From: Anaerolineales bacterium
GTDB taxonomy: Bacteria > Chloroflexota > Anaerolineae > Anaerolineales > E44-bin32
NCBI GenBank assembly: GCA_037382465.1
Contig: JARRPX010000035.1
Span: 1-32,437, forward strand
Direction: 5' to 3'
DNA: 32,437 nucleotides
The position numbers were made by a program, and so were the translations under genes. This document shows positions 25,072-32,437 of the stretch, piece by piece; positions within the stretch are counted from its first letter, which is position 1; the number at the start of each line of letters is the position of its first letter. Under the pieces are notes generated by a model. That model was not told the origin of the DNA. It ran no database searches and saw only the letters and a list, made by a program, of their open reading frames with translations.

Positions 25072-26346
25072 ATGCGAAAGAACTCCTTGTTCGAATTGAT
25101 CAAGCTGAACACGTACTGGTTTGGCTTGTCGTTCATGTGGACCAGTCTTCATACGCTCATCCTGCCGGCGCTGATACTGCAGTACGTGCCGGACGAGCGA
25201 AAAAACACCACACTCGGCCTGCTTACCTTTACCGGCTTGATCATCGCCGCCATCGTTCAACCACTTTCAGGTGCCGCCAGCGATCGTTGGGCTTCGCGTT
25301 TCGGGAAACGACGCCCGGCGATCGTCTTCGGTACATTATGCGACATGGTCTTCCTGGCACTGATGGCCTACGCCGGCGGGATTCCGCTGCTGGCTTTGTC
25401 ATACGTAGGCCTGCAGTTCACCTCCAACATCGCCCACGGTCCGGCGCAGGGATTGATGCACGACAAGGTACCCTCCGAACAGATGGGCATGGCCAGCGGG
25501 ATCAAAAACATGTTCGACATGAGCGGTGTGGTCGTCTCGTCCCTCGTGGTGGGATTCATCTTCACTGTGGAAACGCCGCTCGCGGCATTCATCGGGATTG
25601 CCCTTGCGTTGGTACTCGGAGCGACCTTCACGGTTTTCGGTGTTCATGAGGGCAGCACCGCTGCGGAGAAAAACGGCGAACCCATTCTGACGAGATTTCG
25701 CAATTCACTGCGCATCGACCGGAAGCAGCACGGTAATTACTGGCGCCTGCTTCTCGTGCGATTCCTGTTTCTTTCCGGCGTGTACGGCATCCAGGTCTTC
25801 GCGCAGTATTTCATCCGCGACGTCCTGCAGGTCGAAAATCCGATCGAATTCACGGGGTCGATGCTGGCTGTTATCGTCTTGGCGCTGATGCTCTTTTCCA
25901 TCATCGCCGGCCGGATCGCAGATCGCATCGGCCGCAAGCCGATGCACACCCTGGCTGCCGTGACCGTTTGCGTGGGGAGCATTTTGCTAACCATTGCCAG
26001 ACAACCAACCAGCGTATTGATCATCGGAAGCGTCGTCGGCGCCGGGATCGGCGTGTTCCTGAGTGCGAATTGGGCGTTGGCCAACGACCTGGCCCCGCTG
26101 GGAGAGGGCGGGAAATTCCTCGGTCTGACCAACCTGGCCACGGCCGGCGCCGGCGCCATGAGCCGCTTGCTGGGGCTTCCGATCGACGCGGTCAACAATT
26201 TGCGTCCCGGCGAGTATCTCGGTTACAACGTGCTGTTCCTGAGCGCTGCGGTGATGTCGATCGTCAGCCTGCTCATCCTGCGCAAGGTGCCGGAACAAAT
26301 AAACCCGCGGCGCACACAAGTGGTCGATATTCGATCCGATCGATGA
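25072..26346 (+). CDS. MFS transporter (SLC45-like)
   Basis: A 424-residue protein with 11-12 predicted membrane helices. Typical major-facilitator features include the loop DRWASRFGKRRP (residues about 70-80) after helix 2 and a second-half counterpart GRIADRIGRKP (about 282-292). The start FWxxLHxLILPALILQYVP resembles the SLC45 / sugar-type subgroup, where sugars such as sucrose or maltose are moved with protons, but the substrate here cannot be told. AGAGG lies 7 bases before ATG 25072. Its stop codon directly abuts the stop of the facing ferredoxin-like gene (TGA then TTA, stop-to-stop with zero bases between). Confidence 0.82.
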   Translation: MRKNSLFELIKLNTYWFGLSFMWTSLHTLILPALILQYVPDERKNTTLGLLTFTGLIIAAIVQPLSGAASDRWASRFGKRRPAIVFGTLCDMVFLALMAYAGGIPLLALSYVGLQFTSNIAHGPAQGLMHDKVPSEQMGMASGIKNMFDMSGVVVSSLVVGFIFTVETPLAAFIGIALALVLGATFTVFGVHEGSTAAEKNGEPILTRFRNSLRIDRKQHGNYWRLLLVRFLFLSGVYGIQVFAQYFIRDVLQVENPIEFTGSMLAVIVLALMLFSIIAGRIADRIGRKPMHTLAAVTVCVGSILLTIARQPTSVLIIGSVVGAGIGVFLSANWALANDLAPLGEGGKFLGLTNLATAGAGAMSRLLGLPIDAVNNLRPGEYLGYNVLFLSAAVMSIVSLLILRKVPEQINPRRTQVVDIRSDR

Positions 26347-27285
26347 TTAACTGCCGGCTTGCTGGATGAGCTCTCGAATCTCCAGCGGCGGACTCTTGGT
26401 CGCGTCCAGCACCAGCGTAAGCGCCTGCGGCGGGCAAACCGAAACACACACCCCGCAGCCCATACATGCGACCTCGTCCACAATCACCAGATCCCCATCC
26501 GCTTCGATAGCTTCGAACGGGCAGATTTCACTGCACTCGCCACACGCAATGCATTCGTCCGCATCGACACGGGCAACATAGCCGGAACTGGCCAACATTC
26601 CCGATCCTCGCCGGAAGGAGTCCATCGCCGCGCAGCAGCAGGAACAGCAGTTGCAGATCGCATAGAAGCGGCCGAACATCGCATCCTTGAAAAAAGCATG
26701 ATGCACGTGTCCGCGTTCGTGCTCCTCTTCGAGGATTTTTTCCGCCTGCGCCTGGGTGATCCAACGTGCCCGGTCTGGATGATGATCGATCACGAAGCCG
26801 GCAAAGGGTTCGCCGATCACCATACACACGTCCAGCGGCCGGCAAGGATCGGGCTTGCTCGAACGGCAGGCGCAATCAAGTACGGCGATATGATCGGGGT
26901 TTTTGAGTACAATGTCGCGCGCCATCTTGTAAGGGATGATCTGTTCGAGATCCCCGAGATCGACATCCTCCTGCACCGTGACCAACTGGCGAGCGGCTTG
27001 CGGGGTAACGACCTTGCCGTGATACGCGTCCGCGAACGTGTGCGCCTCCACGTCCGGCTCAGGGCGCGGCTGAAACCATGCCACGATCGCCCCCACAAAT
27101 TTCACCACCCCCGACAGCCAATGCTCGCCGCGGCCGGCGGCGATGTAGAGATAGGGCCAACGTCCGTAGACGTAGCCATGCAGAAAATCGAACCAGGAAT
27201 AATCTGAAACCGTTTGCGCTTCTCGGTGAAAATCCTTAGAACCCTGCGACCGCCAAAACCACTTCCATTCACGCTTGCCTGGCAT
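26347..27285 (-). CDS. Cysteine-rich ferredoxin-like protein B (CNCC-x-CCC motif, two 4Fe-4S sites)
   Basis: A 312-residue paralogue of protein A, read on the complementary strand from ATG 27285 with a strong AGGAGG SD. It has 18 cysteines: LDCACRSSKPDPC...VC (C138, C140, C148, C154), ICNCCSCCCAAM (C211, 213, 214, 216, 217, 218), and two 4Fe-4S motifs CIACGECSEIC (245-255) and CMGCGVCVSVC (274-284). The order and spacing match protein A. A 130-residue N-terminal part differs: it is rich in Trp and Tyr (FHREAQTVSDYSWFDFLHG) and includes a possible membrane-touching segment (VVKFVGAIVAWF, 60-71). A membrane-near redox carrier is plausible. The function of the family is unknown to me. Confidence 0.8.
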   Translation of the reverse strand: MPGKREWKWFWRSQGSKDFHREAQTVSDYSWFDFLHGYVYGRWPYLYIAAGRGEHWLSGVVKFVGAIVAWFQPRPEPDVEAHTFADAYHGKVVTPQAARQLVTVQEDVDLGDLEQIIPYKMARDIVLKNPDHIAVLDCACRSSKPDPCRPLDVCMVIGEPFAGFVIDHHPDRARWITQAQAEKILEEEHERGHVHHAFFKDAMFGRFYAICNCCSCCCAAMDSFRRGSGMLASSGYVARVDADECIACGECSEICPFEAIEADGDLVIVDEVACMGCGVCVSVCPPQALTLVLDATKSPPLEIRELIQQAGS

Positions 27286-27566
27286 CTCTACCTCCTACAG
27301 GGACAGGGTGACGATCTTCCGGCGATTTCGCTCTCCCAAAGCATACATCAAACGGACCCCGAAAACCGATCCATTTCCGCACACCCGCCGCTTGCCGCAC
27401 ATCTACCCGGCATGCGGCGGCATCGAATAGAGATCGATGTTCGAGACAGGGGATACGAAGCACGGCCCCAAATCGCACTGCGCGATCGAGATGAGCCGCA
27501 GCCCTGCAAAGGAATGGAGAGTGTGTTATCGTTGTTTGCTGCATCACGCAAAGGAGAATCTGCTGC

Positions 27567-28394
27567 ATGCCCATCCCCGCCGCCATTCTCGCCCGATCGG
27601 GAAAAATAGAGCCCGCACCCTACCAGGCCGAGGACATGTCCGCTCTGGCCAGGCTCGAACCGTCCGGGATCTACACCGTCGCCCGCACCTATCACGGCGA
27701 TCAAGCCGTTTTGCTGGATGCACATTTCGACCGCATGGAGGACTCGGCGCGCCTGGAAGATATTCCCCTCGACCTCGACCGGCAAGGCATCCGCCGCTGC
27801 TTACGCAAACTCATCGAAGAGTCTGGTTTCGAGGAAGCCAGATTCCGTCTGACCATTCCCCGCGACCGGCCCGATCGAGTCATCATCGCCCTGGAGCCTT
27901 TGGACCTGGACGTGATTGCCCGCCAACGCGAGGGCGTGACGGCCAGCACGCTCTACGTGCCGCGCGAAAATCCTCGCGCCAAACGCACCGAATGGGTGAC
28001 CGTTCGAAATCAGGCGCGCGGGCAGCTTCAGCCGGGTGCTGCTGTGGGCCTGCGGCTGTCGGCCGACGGGACGATCAGCGAGGGGTTCAGCAGCAATTTC
28101 TATGCGGTGAAAGACGGCGTATTACGCACGGCGCAGGACGACATCCTCTTCGGCATCTCCCGCCAGATCGTGCTCACGGTTGCCCCGGAAATCCTTCCGG
28201 TCGAGCTCCACCCCATCCACGAAGATGTAATCCCCGATCTGCAGGAAGCTTTTCGCAGCAGCAGCAGCCGCGGCATAACGCCGATCGTACGCATTAATGG
28301 AAATCCCATCGGCGACGGAAAGCCCGGTCCAAAGACGCTGGCGCTCATGCAGGCATTCGACGCCTGGGTGGAAGCGCACCTCGAACCCATCTGA
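27567..28394 (+). CDS. Class IV PLP-dependent enzyme (aminotransferase / aminodeoxychorismate-lyase-like)
   Basis: A 275-residue fold-type IV PLP enzyme, the family with branched-chain and D-amino-acid aminotransferases and aminodeoxychorismate lyase. The early HFDRM (53-57) matches the family's HxxRL/M element. The PLP lysine is most likely K139 in NPRAKRTEW. Later motifs are ISEGFSSNFYAV (170-181) with the conserved Glu 172 and Asn 177, GISRQIVL (196-203) and SSSSRGITPIVRING (231-245), the phosphate-contact loop. AAGGAG lies 10 bases before ATG 27567. The sequence alone does not decide between transaminase and lyase, and no folate or amino-acid biosynthesis genes flank it. Confidence 0.82.
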   Translation: MPIPAAILARSGKIEPAPYQAEDMSALARLEPSGIYTVARTYHGDQAVLLDAHFDRMEDSARLEDIPLDLDRQGIRRCLRKLIEESGFEEARFRLTIPRDRPDRVIIALEPLDLDVIARQREGVTASTLYVPRENPRAKRTEWVTVRNQARGQLQPGAAVGLRLSADGTISEGFSSNFYAVKDGVLRTAQDDILFGISRQIVLTVAPEILPVELHPIHEDVIPDLQEAFRSSSSRGITPIVRINGNPIGDGKPGPKTLALMQAFDAWVEAHLEPI

Positions 28395-28497
28395 TCGAGA
28401 TGTGGAGTTTCGGTCCATAACGCGGGCGAGGGATGTGGTTCTCTCGGCCGTAAGTTTTTATCCGCAGGTGTGCGGGAGAAATGAAAGACGGGGGAGA

Positions 28498-28531
28498 TGT
28501 TGGGTTTCGGTCCCCTCAACCCAACCTACGG
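28498..28531. repeat. REP-like palindromic repeat of the GTTGGGTT...AACCCAAC type
   Basis: GTTGGGTT (28499-28506) and AACCCAAC (28519-28526) form an 8-base perfect stem with a 12-base loop, with flanking TTTCG and CCTACG. This form is widespread as small extragenic palindromes in many bacteria (REP/RAYT-like), here between the PLP-enzyme gene and the kinase stop. The loop is not U-rich, so it is not a normal terminator. Only one copy is in the window. Confidence 0.55.
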
Positions 28532-28541
28532 GCTTCGATCG

Positions 28542-30359
28542 TCAATCCGAGAGCGTGCAGCCGTTGCTGAAATCGAGATCCAGGTTATAGCCTCCACTAT
28601 CGGGCGGATTACCAAAAATAAACCGTAGTGTCACTGGACCAGTAGGAATACTCGCGTTGGGAGAAGCCGATTCGGGTGAAAATTGCTCGTCAAACCAAAT
28701 CACGTTTCCAGCAAGTCTAACGATGTTGAGCGGAACTCCACCAGTCCAAGTGAGACTCCACGAATTCAACGTGACGGCAGATCCTGTACCATTCTGGATA
28801 ATCCAGCGAGCGTCCCTTTCTAAAGCAGAGATCGTTGGCCCAGTCAAACTCAATCCACCACACGGATCGGGCGTCGGCGTGCGCGTCAGCGTGATCGTGG
28901 GCGTGATCGTGGGCGTCGCCGTCGGTGGGGGCGTGAGCGTGATCGTCGGGGTGAGCGTGGGCGTGATGGTGCGCGTCTGGGTGATCGTCGGCGTACGCGT
29001 GATCGTCGGCGTGCGCGTGATGGTGGACGTCATGACGTTGGTGAGCGTCAGCGTTGGAGTGCGCGTGCGCGTAGACGTCGCGGTTGGCGGCACGGGCGTG
29101 TCGGTCGGAACCGGAGTCAGCGTGTTCTCCCCGGCGGCGGCCAGGGTTTCGTTGACGGAACCGAAGGCCGCGGTCTCCAGGGCCTGCATGGTGCCCGCCA
29201 CCGCAGTCTCGATTTGCTCGCCGGAAAGATCTTCCAGGCCGGAGCGGATGGCGACGGCCGTCGAAAGGGCATCGATCGTCTCCTGGGCGTCGTAGGTGGG
29301 AATCGCAGCAACCGCCGCACCTGGATCTCCGTCGTCGAGCATGTTGTCCACGATGCGCGAAGCGGCGTACAGGCTTCCTACGAGCAGGGGAATCAAAAAC
29401 AAGAGCATCGCCGACATGGGCATGCGCCTGCCCGATTTCCCGCCGTTGCCGCCATCGTCGGGCGGGACGATGAAATCCTCCGGCTTCGGCGGCGGCGATT
29501 TGGCGCCCGGTTTCAATCGTCCGGATTCCGGATCGTACACATCCTGCATCGTCTTCTGAAACGCCTCGTTCATCTTCGCAATGGAGGCGTAGCGTTCCTT
29601 TGGATCCTTGGCCATCGCCTTTACGATGACCTGCTCGACTTTCGCCGGCAGGTTGGCGTTCACCAGACGGGGTTGGGGCAAAGGCTCGTGTGCATGCATC
29701 AACGCGATGGCCAGGGGTGTGTCTGCTTCGTAGGGAAGCCGGCCCGTACAGACCTGATACAGAATCACGCCCAGCGCGTACTGGTCGGCGAGATGCGAGA
29801 CCTTCTCACCGCGCGCCTGTTCGGGGGCCATGTACGTCGGTGTGCCGATCAAACCCGAACCGGTCAGGGTCATCGTCGCTTCCGAGACCTGGGCGGTGCC
29901 GAAGTCGGAAAGCCAGGCGTTGCCTTTCTCGTCGATCAGAATGTTGGAGGGTTTGACGTCACGATGGACGATCCCCGCATCGTGCGCGTACTGCAGTGCG
30001 CTGGCGATTTGATTGATGATGATGGCGCCCTCTTCGGGGCTGAGTGGATGGTCAAGCAGGCGTTCACGCAGCGTACCCACTTTCATGTACGGCATGACAA
30101 TGTAGGCCAGATCGTCTTGCTCGCCAAAATCGAGAATCGGTACGATGTTCGGATGGCGCAGGCCCATGAGAACCCTGGCCTCACGCCGGAAGCGCGCCAG
30201 GAAACCTTCCTCTTCAGCCAGACCCGGAGAGATCACTTTGATGGCGACGACGCGCTCGTTGGTCACGTCGACGGCCTGAAACACGGAAGCCATCCCGCCG
30301 CGGCCAATTTTCTTGACGATCTCGTATTTTCCGAGGATCTTACCGATTAAGTACGCCAT
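28542..30359 (-). CDS. Transmembrane Ser/Thr protein kinase (PknB-like) with Thr/Pro stalk and beta-domain
   Basis: A 605-residue Hanks-type kinase read on the complementary strand from ATG 30359 (AGGA SD). Kinase core: glycine loop GRGGMA (19-24), Lys 41 in AIK, Glu 60, catalytic HRDVKPSN (132-139, D134), DFG (152-154), APE (178-180). All catalytic residues are present. The linker is Pro- and Gly-rich, the transmembrane helix is about 315-335 (MSAMLLFLIPLLVGSLYAA), then comes an extracellular Ala/Glu-rich helix region, a long Thr/Pro stalk (about 414-498) and a final beta-sandwich-like domain (about 500-605) with a Cys near each end (C500, C601) that could form a disulfide. It has no PASTA repeats. 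It is probably a sensor kinase that reads surface cues. Confidence 0.9.
   Translation of the reverse strand: MAYLIGKILGKYEIVKKIGRGGMASVFQAVDVTNERVVAIKVISPGLAEEEGFLARFRREARVLMGLRHPNIVPILDFGEQDDLAYIVMPYMKVGTLRERLLDHPLSPEEGAIIINQIASALQYAHDAGIVHRDVKPSNILIDEKGNAWLSDFGTAQVSEATMTLTGSGLIGTPTYMAPEQARGEKVSHLADQYALGVILYQVCTGRLPYEADTPLAIALMHAHEPLPQPRLVNANLPAKVEQVIVKAMAKDPKERYASIAKMNEAFQKTMQDVYDPESGRLKPGAKSPPPKPEDFIVPPDDGGNGGKSGRRMPMSAMLLFLIPLLVGSLYAASRIVDNMLDDGDPGAAVAAIPTYDAQETIDALSTAVAIRSGLEDLSGEQIETAVAGTMQALETAAFGSVNETLAAAGENTLTPVPTDTPVPPTATSTRTRTPTLTLTNVMTSTITRTPTITRTPTITQTRTITPTLTPTITLTPPPTATPTITPTITLTRTPTPDPCGGLSLTGPTISALERDARWIIQNGTGSAVTLNSWSLTWTGGVPLNIVRLAGNVIWFDEQFSPESASPNASIPTGPVTLRFIFGNPPDSGGYNLDLDFSNGCTLSD
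28869..29110 (-). repeat. Imperfect short tandem repeats coding the kinase Thr/Pro stalk
   Basis: The + strand shows many imperfect 6- and 12-base units such as CGTGATCGTCGG and GTGCGCGT. In the gene they code alternating Thr with Pro, Ile or Arg. Such repeats can change length by slippage without shifting frame when units are multiples of three, so stalk length may vary between strains. Confidence 0.65.
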
Positions 30360-30382
30360 TCGTTCCTATCCTGCGGACCCAT

Positions 30383-30412
30383 ATCATACAGGCAAACGAA
30401 AATCCAGACCAA
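30383..30412 (-). promoter_or_regulatory. Promoter candidate for the kinase gene
   Basis: Complementary strand: TTGGTC (30412-30407), 18-base spacer, TATGAT (30388-30383) with a TG extension. Transcription would start near 30376, 17 bases before the kinase ATG. Confidence 0.5.
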
Positions 30413-30990
30413 CGCATAGACACAAGCCGCACCTGCTCTCGGGCCGGAAGTGAACGAGTCGTCCGGAATCATGGCCGACGAGATCGGTGCTGAATCTCAA
30501 TATAGCCGTTTTCACCGGGAATCCACAAGGTTACGTTTGTCATCCTTTCGGAACCGCAGCAGATCAGCCTTCGCCAGGGCCGCCAAACAGAGGGAAAAAT
30601 CCCTGTCTTCCGACGTAAAGAGAAACCAGGCTAAAACGTACAAGCCTCCCTTACGAGCCTTCCTTTTAATCCGCGGTATCCGGGAGTAGGACTGGATAGC
30701 TATTTCTCTGCGGCCCGGAGAATGCTATAAAAAGGGTGCGTCTTTTGTGGTATATTGGTGTAAGTTCTCTTGCGTTGGTACTAATAAAAATACTCTAGAC
30801 TTCGCAGACGGGAGGCGAGAAATTGCCGTCCATCTGCGGGAATCGCTTTTGGAGTGTTGGGGACTTCTGGAGGACTGAAGCAAGCGTTGCCAAAGGGAGG
30901 CAATCGTTGCATCACTGACCCACAGGCGAGTGACGACGCGCGACTGCAAATCGCAACGATGAAAATCCTGAACTACGGAGAACGCTAAAC
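30413..30990. other. Intergenic region between divergent kinase and propeller genes
   Basis: About 580 bases with no gene that I can support; short open frames here lack SD sites and family likeness. A small hairpin is centred near 30597. An extended -10 candidate (TGGTATATT at 30748-30756) could drive the propeller gene, which would give it a leader of about 230 bases. A very short open frame (ATG 30959 to TAA 30986-30988, 9 codons) ends just before the propeller start. Confidence 0.4.
30803..30954 (+). promoter_or_regulatory. Structured leader candidate before the propeller gene
   Basis: Stems in order: CGCAGA/TCTGCG (30803-30808/30833-30838) with inner CGG/CCG; GCAA...TTGCC/GGCAA...TTGC (30880-30891/30899-30910); CACT/AGTG (30913-30916/30929-30932); and GCGA/TCGC (30940-30943/30951-30954). 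The last loop holds TGCAA (30945-30949), complementary to TTGCA at 30907-30911, so a pseudoknot-like contact is possible. It matches no known riboswitch class I recognise. Confidence 0.35.
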
Positions 30991-32437
30991 TTGACCTCCC
31001 AAACATCAACTTCATCTAAGCTCGCGATCGGCCTTGCTCCGCTTCTCGTGGCAGCTGGTTTGCTGCTGGCTGACGCCGTGCTGGCAAACCCGGTCGTCAC
31101 AGAGCGGGTGAGTATCGATTCGGACGGCACCGAGGTTTTCGGCCCCAGCTCGGACCCCAGCGTCAGCCAGGATGGCCGTTTTATCGCCTTCTCGTCTGAT
31201 GCGACAGATCTGGTCCCGGGCGATACGAATGGGGTCAAAGACGTCTTCGTACATGACTGGGCCGAGGGGGTGACCGTGCGCGTCAGCGTGTCGTCCTCAG
31301 GTTCTGAAGCCAACGCGGGCAGCAATTCTCCCTACATCAGCGAGGACGGACGTTACGTTGCCTTCTACTCCAACGCCGACAACTTGGTCGCAGGCGACAG
31401 CAACGGCGCCCCCGATATCTTCGTCCACGATCTCCTGACCGGAACGACGGAACGAGTGAGTGTGAATGCCAGCGGTGTGGAAGCCAACGCCGCTTCCAGT
31501 TCACCCAGCTTGAGCGCTGACGGACGTTTCGTTGTTTTCGCTTCAGAAGCGGACAATCTCATCGCTGGCGATTCCAACAGTGTGGCCGACATCTTCCTCT
31601 ACGATCGGGTGTCCGCTACGGTCGAACTGATTTCTGCGGCCCAGGTTCCATCCGAATGGGCCAACGCAGCGAGCGACACCCCGGTGATCAGCGCAGACGG
31701 CAACTTCGTCGCCTTCGCATCCAACGCCAGCAATCTGGTTCCGGATGACACCCTTGGCCGCCAGGACATCTTCGTTCGAGATCGAACCCTGGGCATCACG
31801 GAACGTGTAAGCATCTCAACGGATGGGGACGAAGCCAATTTCTCTTGCTATGGACCCGACATCAGCACCGACGGGCGCTTCGTTGCCTTTCGATCGACTG
31901 CGACGAACCTGGTAACGGGCGACACCAACTACTGGCCGGATATTTTCCTGCGCGATCGACAAAGCGGCATAACGGAACGTGTAAGCGTCGACAGCGACGG
32001 CGTGGAAAGCAACGGCGCGAGCTACGAAGCTTCACTCGGCGTAAACGGCCGTTTCATCGCCTTCCGCTCCAGCGCGTCGAATCTGGTTGCAGACGACACG
32101 AACGGATCCACCGACGTCTTCGTGCGAGACAGACTGGGGCTCACCGTACGCGTCAGCGTCGACAGCGAGGGAGTGGAAGCTGATGATTCCAGCTACCTGC
32201 CCTCGATAAGCTCCAACGGAATGGTGGTCGCCTTTTATTCCATGGCGACGAATCTGATACAAGACCCATTTGACACCAACGGTGTGTTCGACGCTTTCGC
32301 CCACGGCGAAAAACCGGAAGCGTCTCCGGAACCGACGGCCACGGCGACGCCCACGGCAACGGCCACCGCGACTTCGACATCCACCAATACGCCGACCGAC
32401 ACGCCAACGAACACACCGGTCCCCACCGACACACCGA
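30991..32437 (+). CDS. Secreted seven-repeat beta-propeller (PD40/WD40-like) protein, cut by window edge
   Basis: The frame is open to the right edge (482 codons seen). The start chosen is TTG 30991 with GGAG 10 bases upstream; it gives a signal peptide (KLAIGLAPLLVAAGLLLADAVLA) likely cleaved before NPVV. Seven repeats of about 57-60 residues follow, with pattern TERVSxxxxGxEA...SxDGRFVAFxSxAxNLVxGDTNGxxDIFVxD. This fits a seven-bladed PD40-type beta-propeller as in TolB-like proteins. Each repeat carries a DTNGxxDxF loop that looks able to hold calcium. A Thr/Pro/Ala-rich stalk (EPTATATPTATATAT...) begins near residue 440 and runs to the edge, so an anchor or further domain lies beyond. It is divergent from the kinase gene. 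Function is unknown; surface binding is likely. Confidence 0.8.
   Translation, partial: MTSQTSTSSKLAIGLAPLLVAAGLLLADAVLANPVVTERVSIDSDGTEVFGPSSDPSVSQDGRFIAFSSDATDLVPGDTNGVKDVFVHDWAEGVTVRVSVSSSGSEANAGSNSPYISEDGRYVAFYSNADNLVAGDSNGAPDIFVHDLLTGTTERVSVNASGVEANAASSSPSLSADGRFVVFASEADNLIAGDSNSVADIFLYDRVSATVELISAAQVPSEWANAASDTPVISADGNFVAFASNASNLVPDDTLGRQDIFVRDRTLGITERVSISTDGDEANFSCYGPDISTDGRFVAFRSTATNLVTGDTNYWPDIFLRDRQSGITERVSVDSDGVESNGASYEASLGVNGRFIAFRSSASNLVADDTNGSTDVFVRDRLGLTVRVSVDSEGVEADDSSYLPSISSNGMVVAFYSMATNLIQDPFDTNGVFDAFAHGEKPEASPEPTATATPTATATATSTSTNTPTDTPTNTPVPTDTP

Noticed and set aside
28869-29110. CRISPR-like repeats
   Set aside because: Units are short (6-12 bases), imperfect and in frame inside the kinase gene, with no spacers.
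30450-30689. 79-codon open frame in the kinase-propeller gap
   Set aside because: No SD at a proper distance, Arg/Ser-rich composition and no recognised family.

Overview
The window looks like about 32 kb of chromosome from an Anaerolineae-type member of the Chloroflexota. This is inferred from recalled protein resemblance and gene style, because there is no rRNA or other decisive marker. The clues are a DUF4388 protein paired with a small Ras-like GTPase, a Hanks-type kinase with a long Thr/Pro stalk, TPR and beta-propeller surface proteins with the same kind of stalk, a very large cyclic-glucan-synthase-like protein, DUF166, and ferredoxin-like proteins with unusual cysteine runs. The DNA is moderately GC-rich, with housekeeping-type TTGACA/TATAAT promoters and Shine-Dalgarno (SD) sites. 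I see no transposase, phage, CRISPR or plasmid functions. It reads as ordinary chromosome with some small lesions.

Layout. Bases 1-643 (-) are the N-terminal part of a membrane-anchored sulfatase-like protein that runs off the left edge. Bases 1003-2486 hold a promoter, a foldable leader, a damaged DUF4388 gene, its GTPase partner and a terminator. Bases 2609-6973 are a thiamine operon: promoter, TPP riboswitch, a hairpin that buries the ribosome binding site, thiamine pyrophosphokinase (frameshifted here), a thiamine-binding protein, a ThiXYZ-like ABC transporter (permease, lipoprotein, ATPase) and a DUF402 phosphatase-like protein. Bases 7081-9434 hold small or decayed genes: a DUF4180 remnant, DUF3995, a DUF4126 gene with an internal deletion, and DUF2085. 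A tRNA-Asn with its own promoter and probable terminator lies at 9521-9686, followed by a small cysteine-pair protein.

Bases 10139-19351 (-) encode a roughly 3070-residue cyclic beta-1,2-glucan synthase-like protein (GT84 plus GH94-type modules) with an unusual N-terminal membrane module. To its right come DUF166 (19695-20456) and a TPR/transmembrane surface protein behind a hairpin-rich leader. Next is a set containing two related cysteine-rich ferredoxins (22509-23321 and 26347-27285), with TerC, an acyltransferase-like protein and an MFS transporter between them. A class IV PLP enzyme follows. The right end has a transmembrane Ser/Thr kinase (-) divergent from a secreted seven-repeat beta-propeller protein that runs off the edge.

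How the parts fit. The thiamine genes form one regulated import-and-activation unit. The GTPase/DUF4388 pair and the kinase are signalling parts. The TPR protein, kinase and propeller share one design (Thr/Pro stalk, extracellular beta-rich domain), which suggests cell-surface roles. Three genes within the first 8.5 kb carry lesions that break the reading frame: DUF4388, the kinase thiN and DUF4126. Only raw reads or a related genome would show whether that is real decay or a sequence error. The best candidates for something undescribed are the CNCC-x-CCC ferredoxin pair, the membrane module fused to the glucan synthase, and two structured leaders upstream of surface-protein genes.
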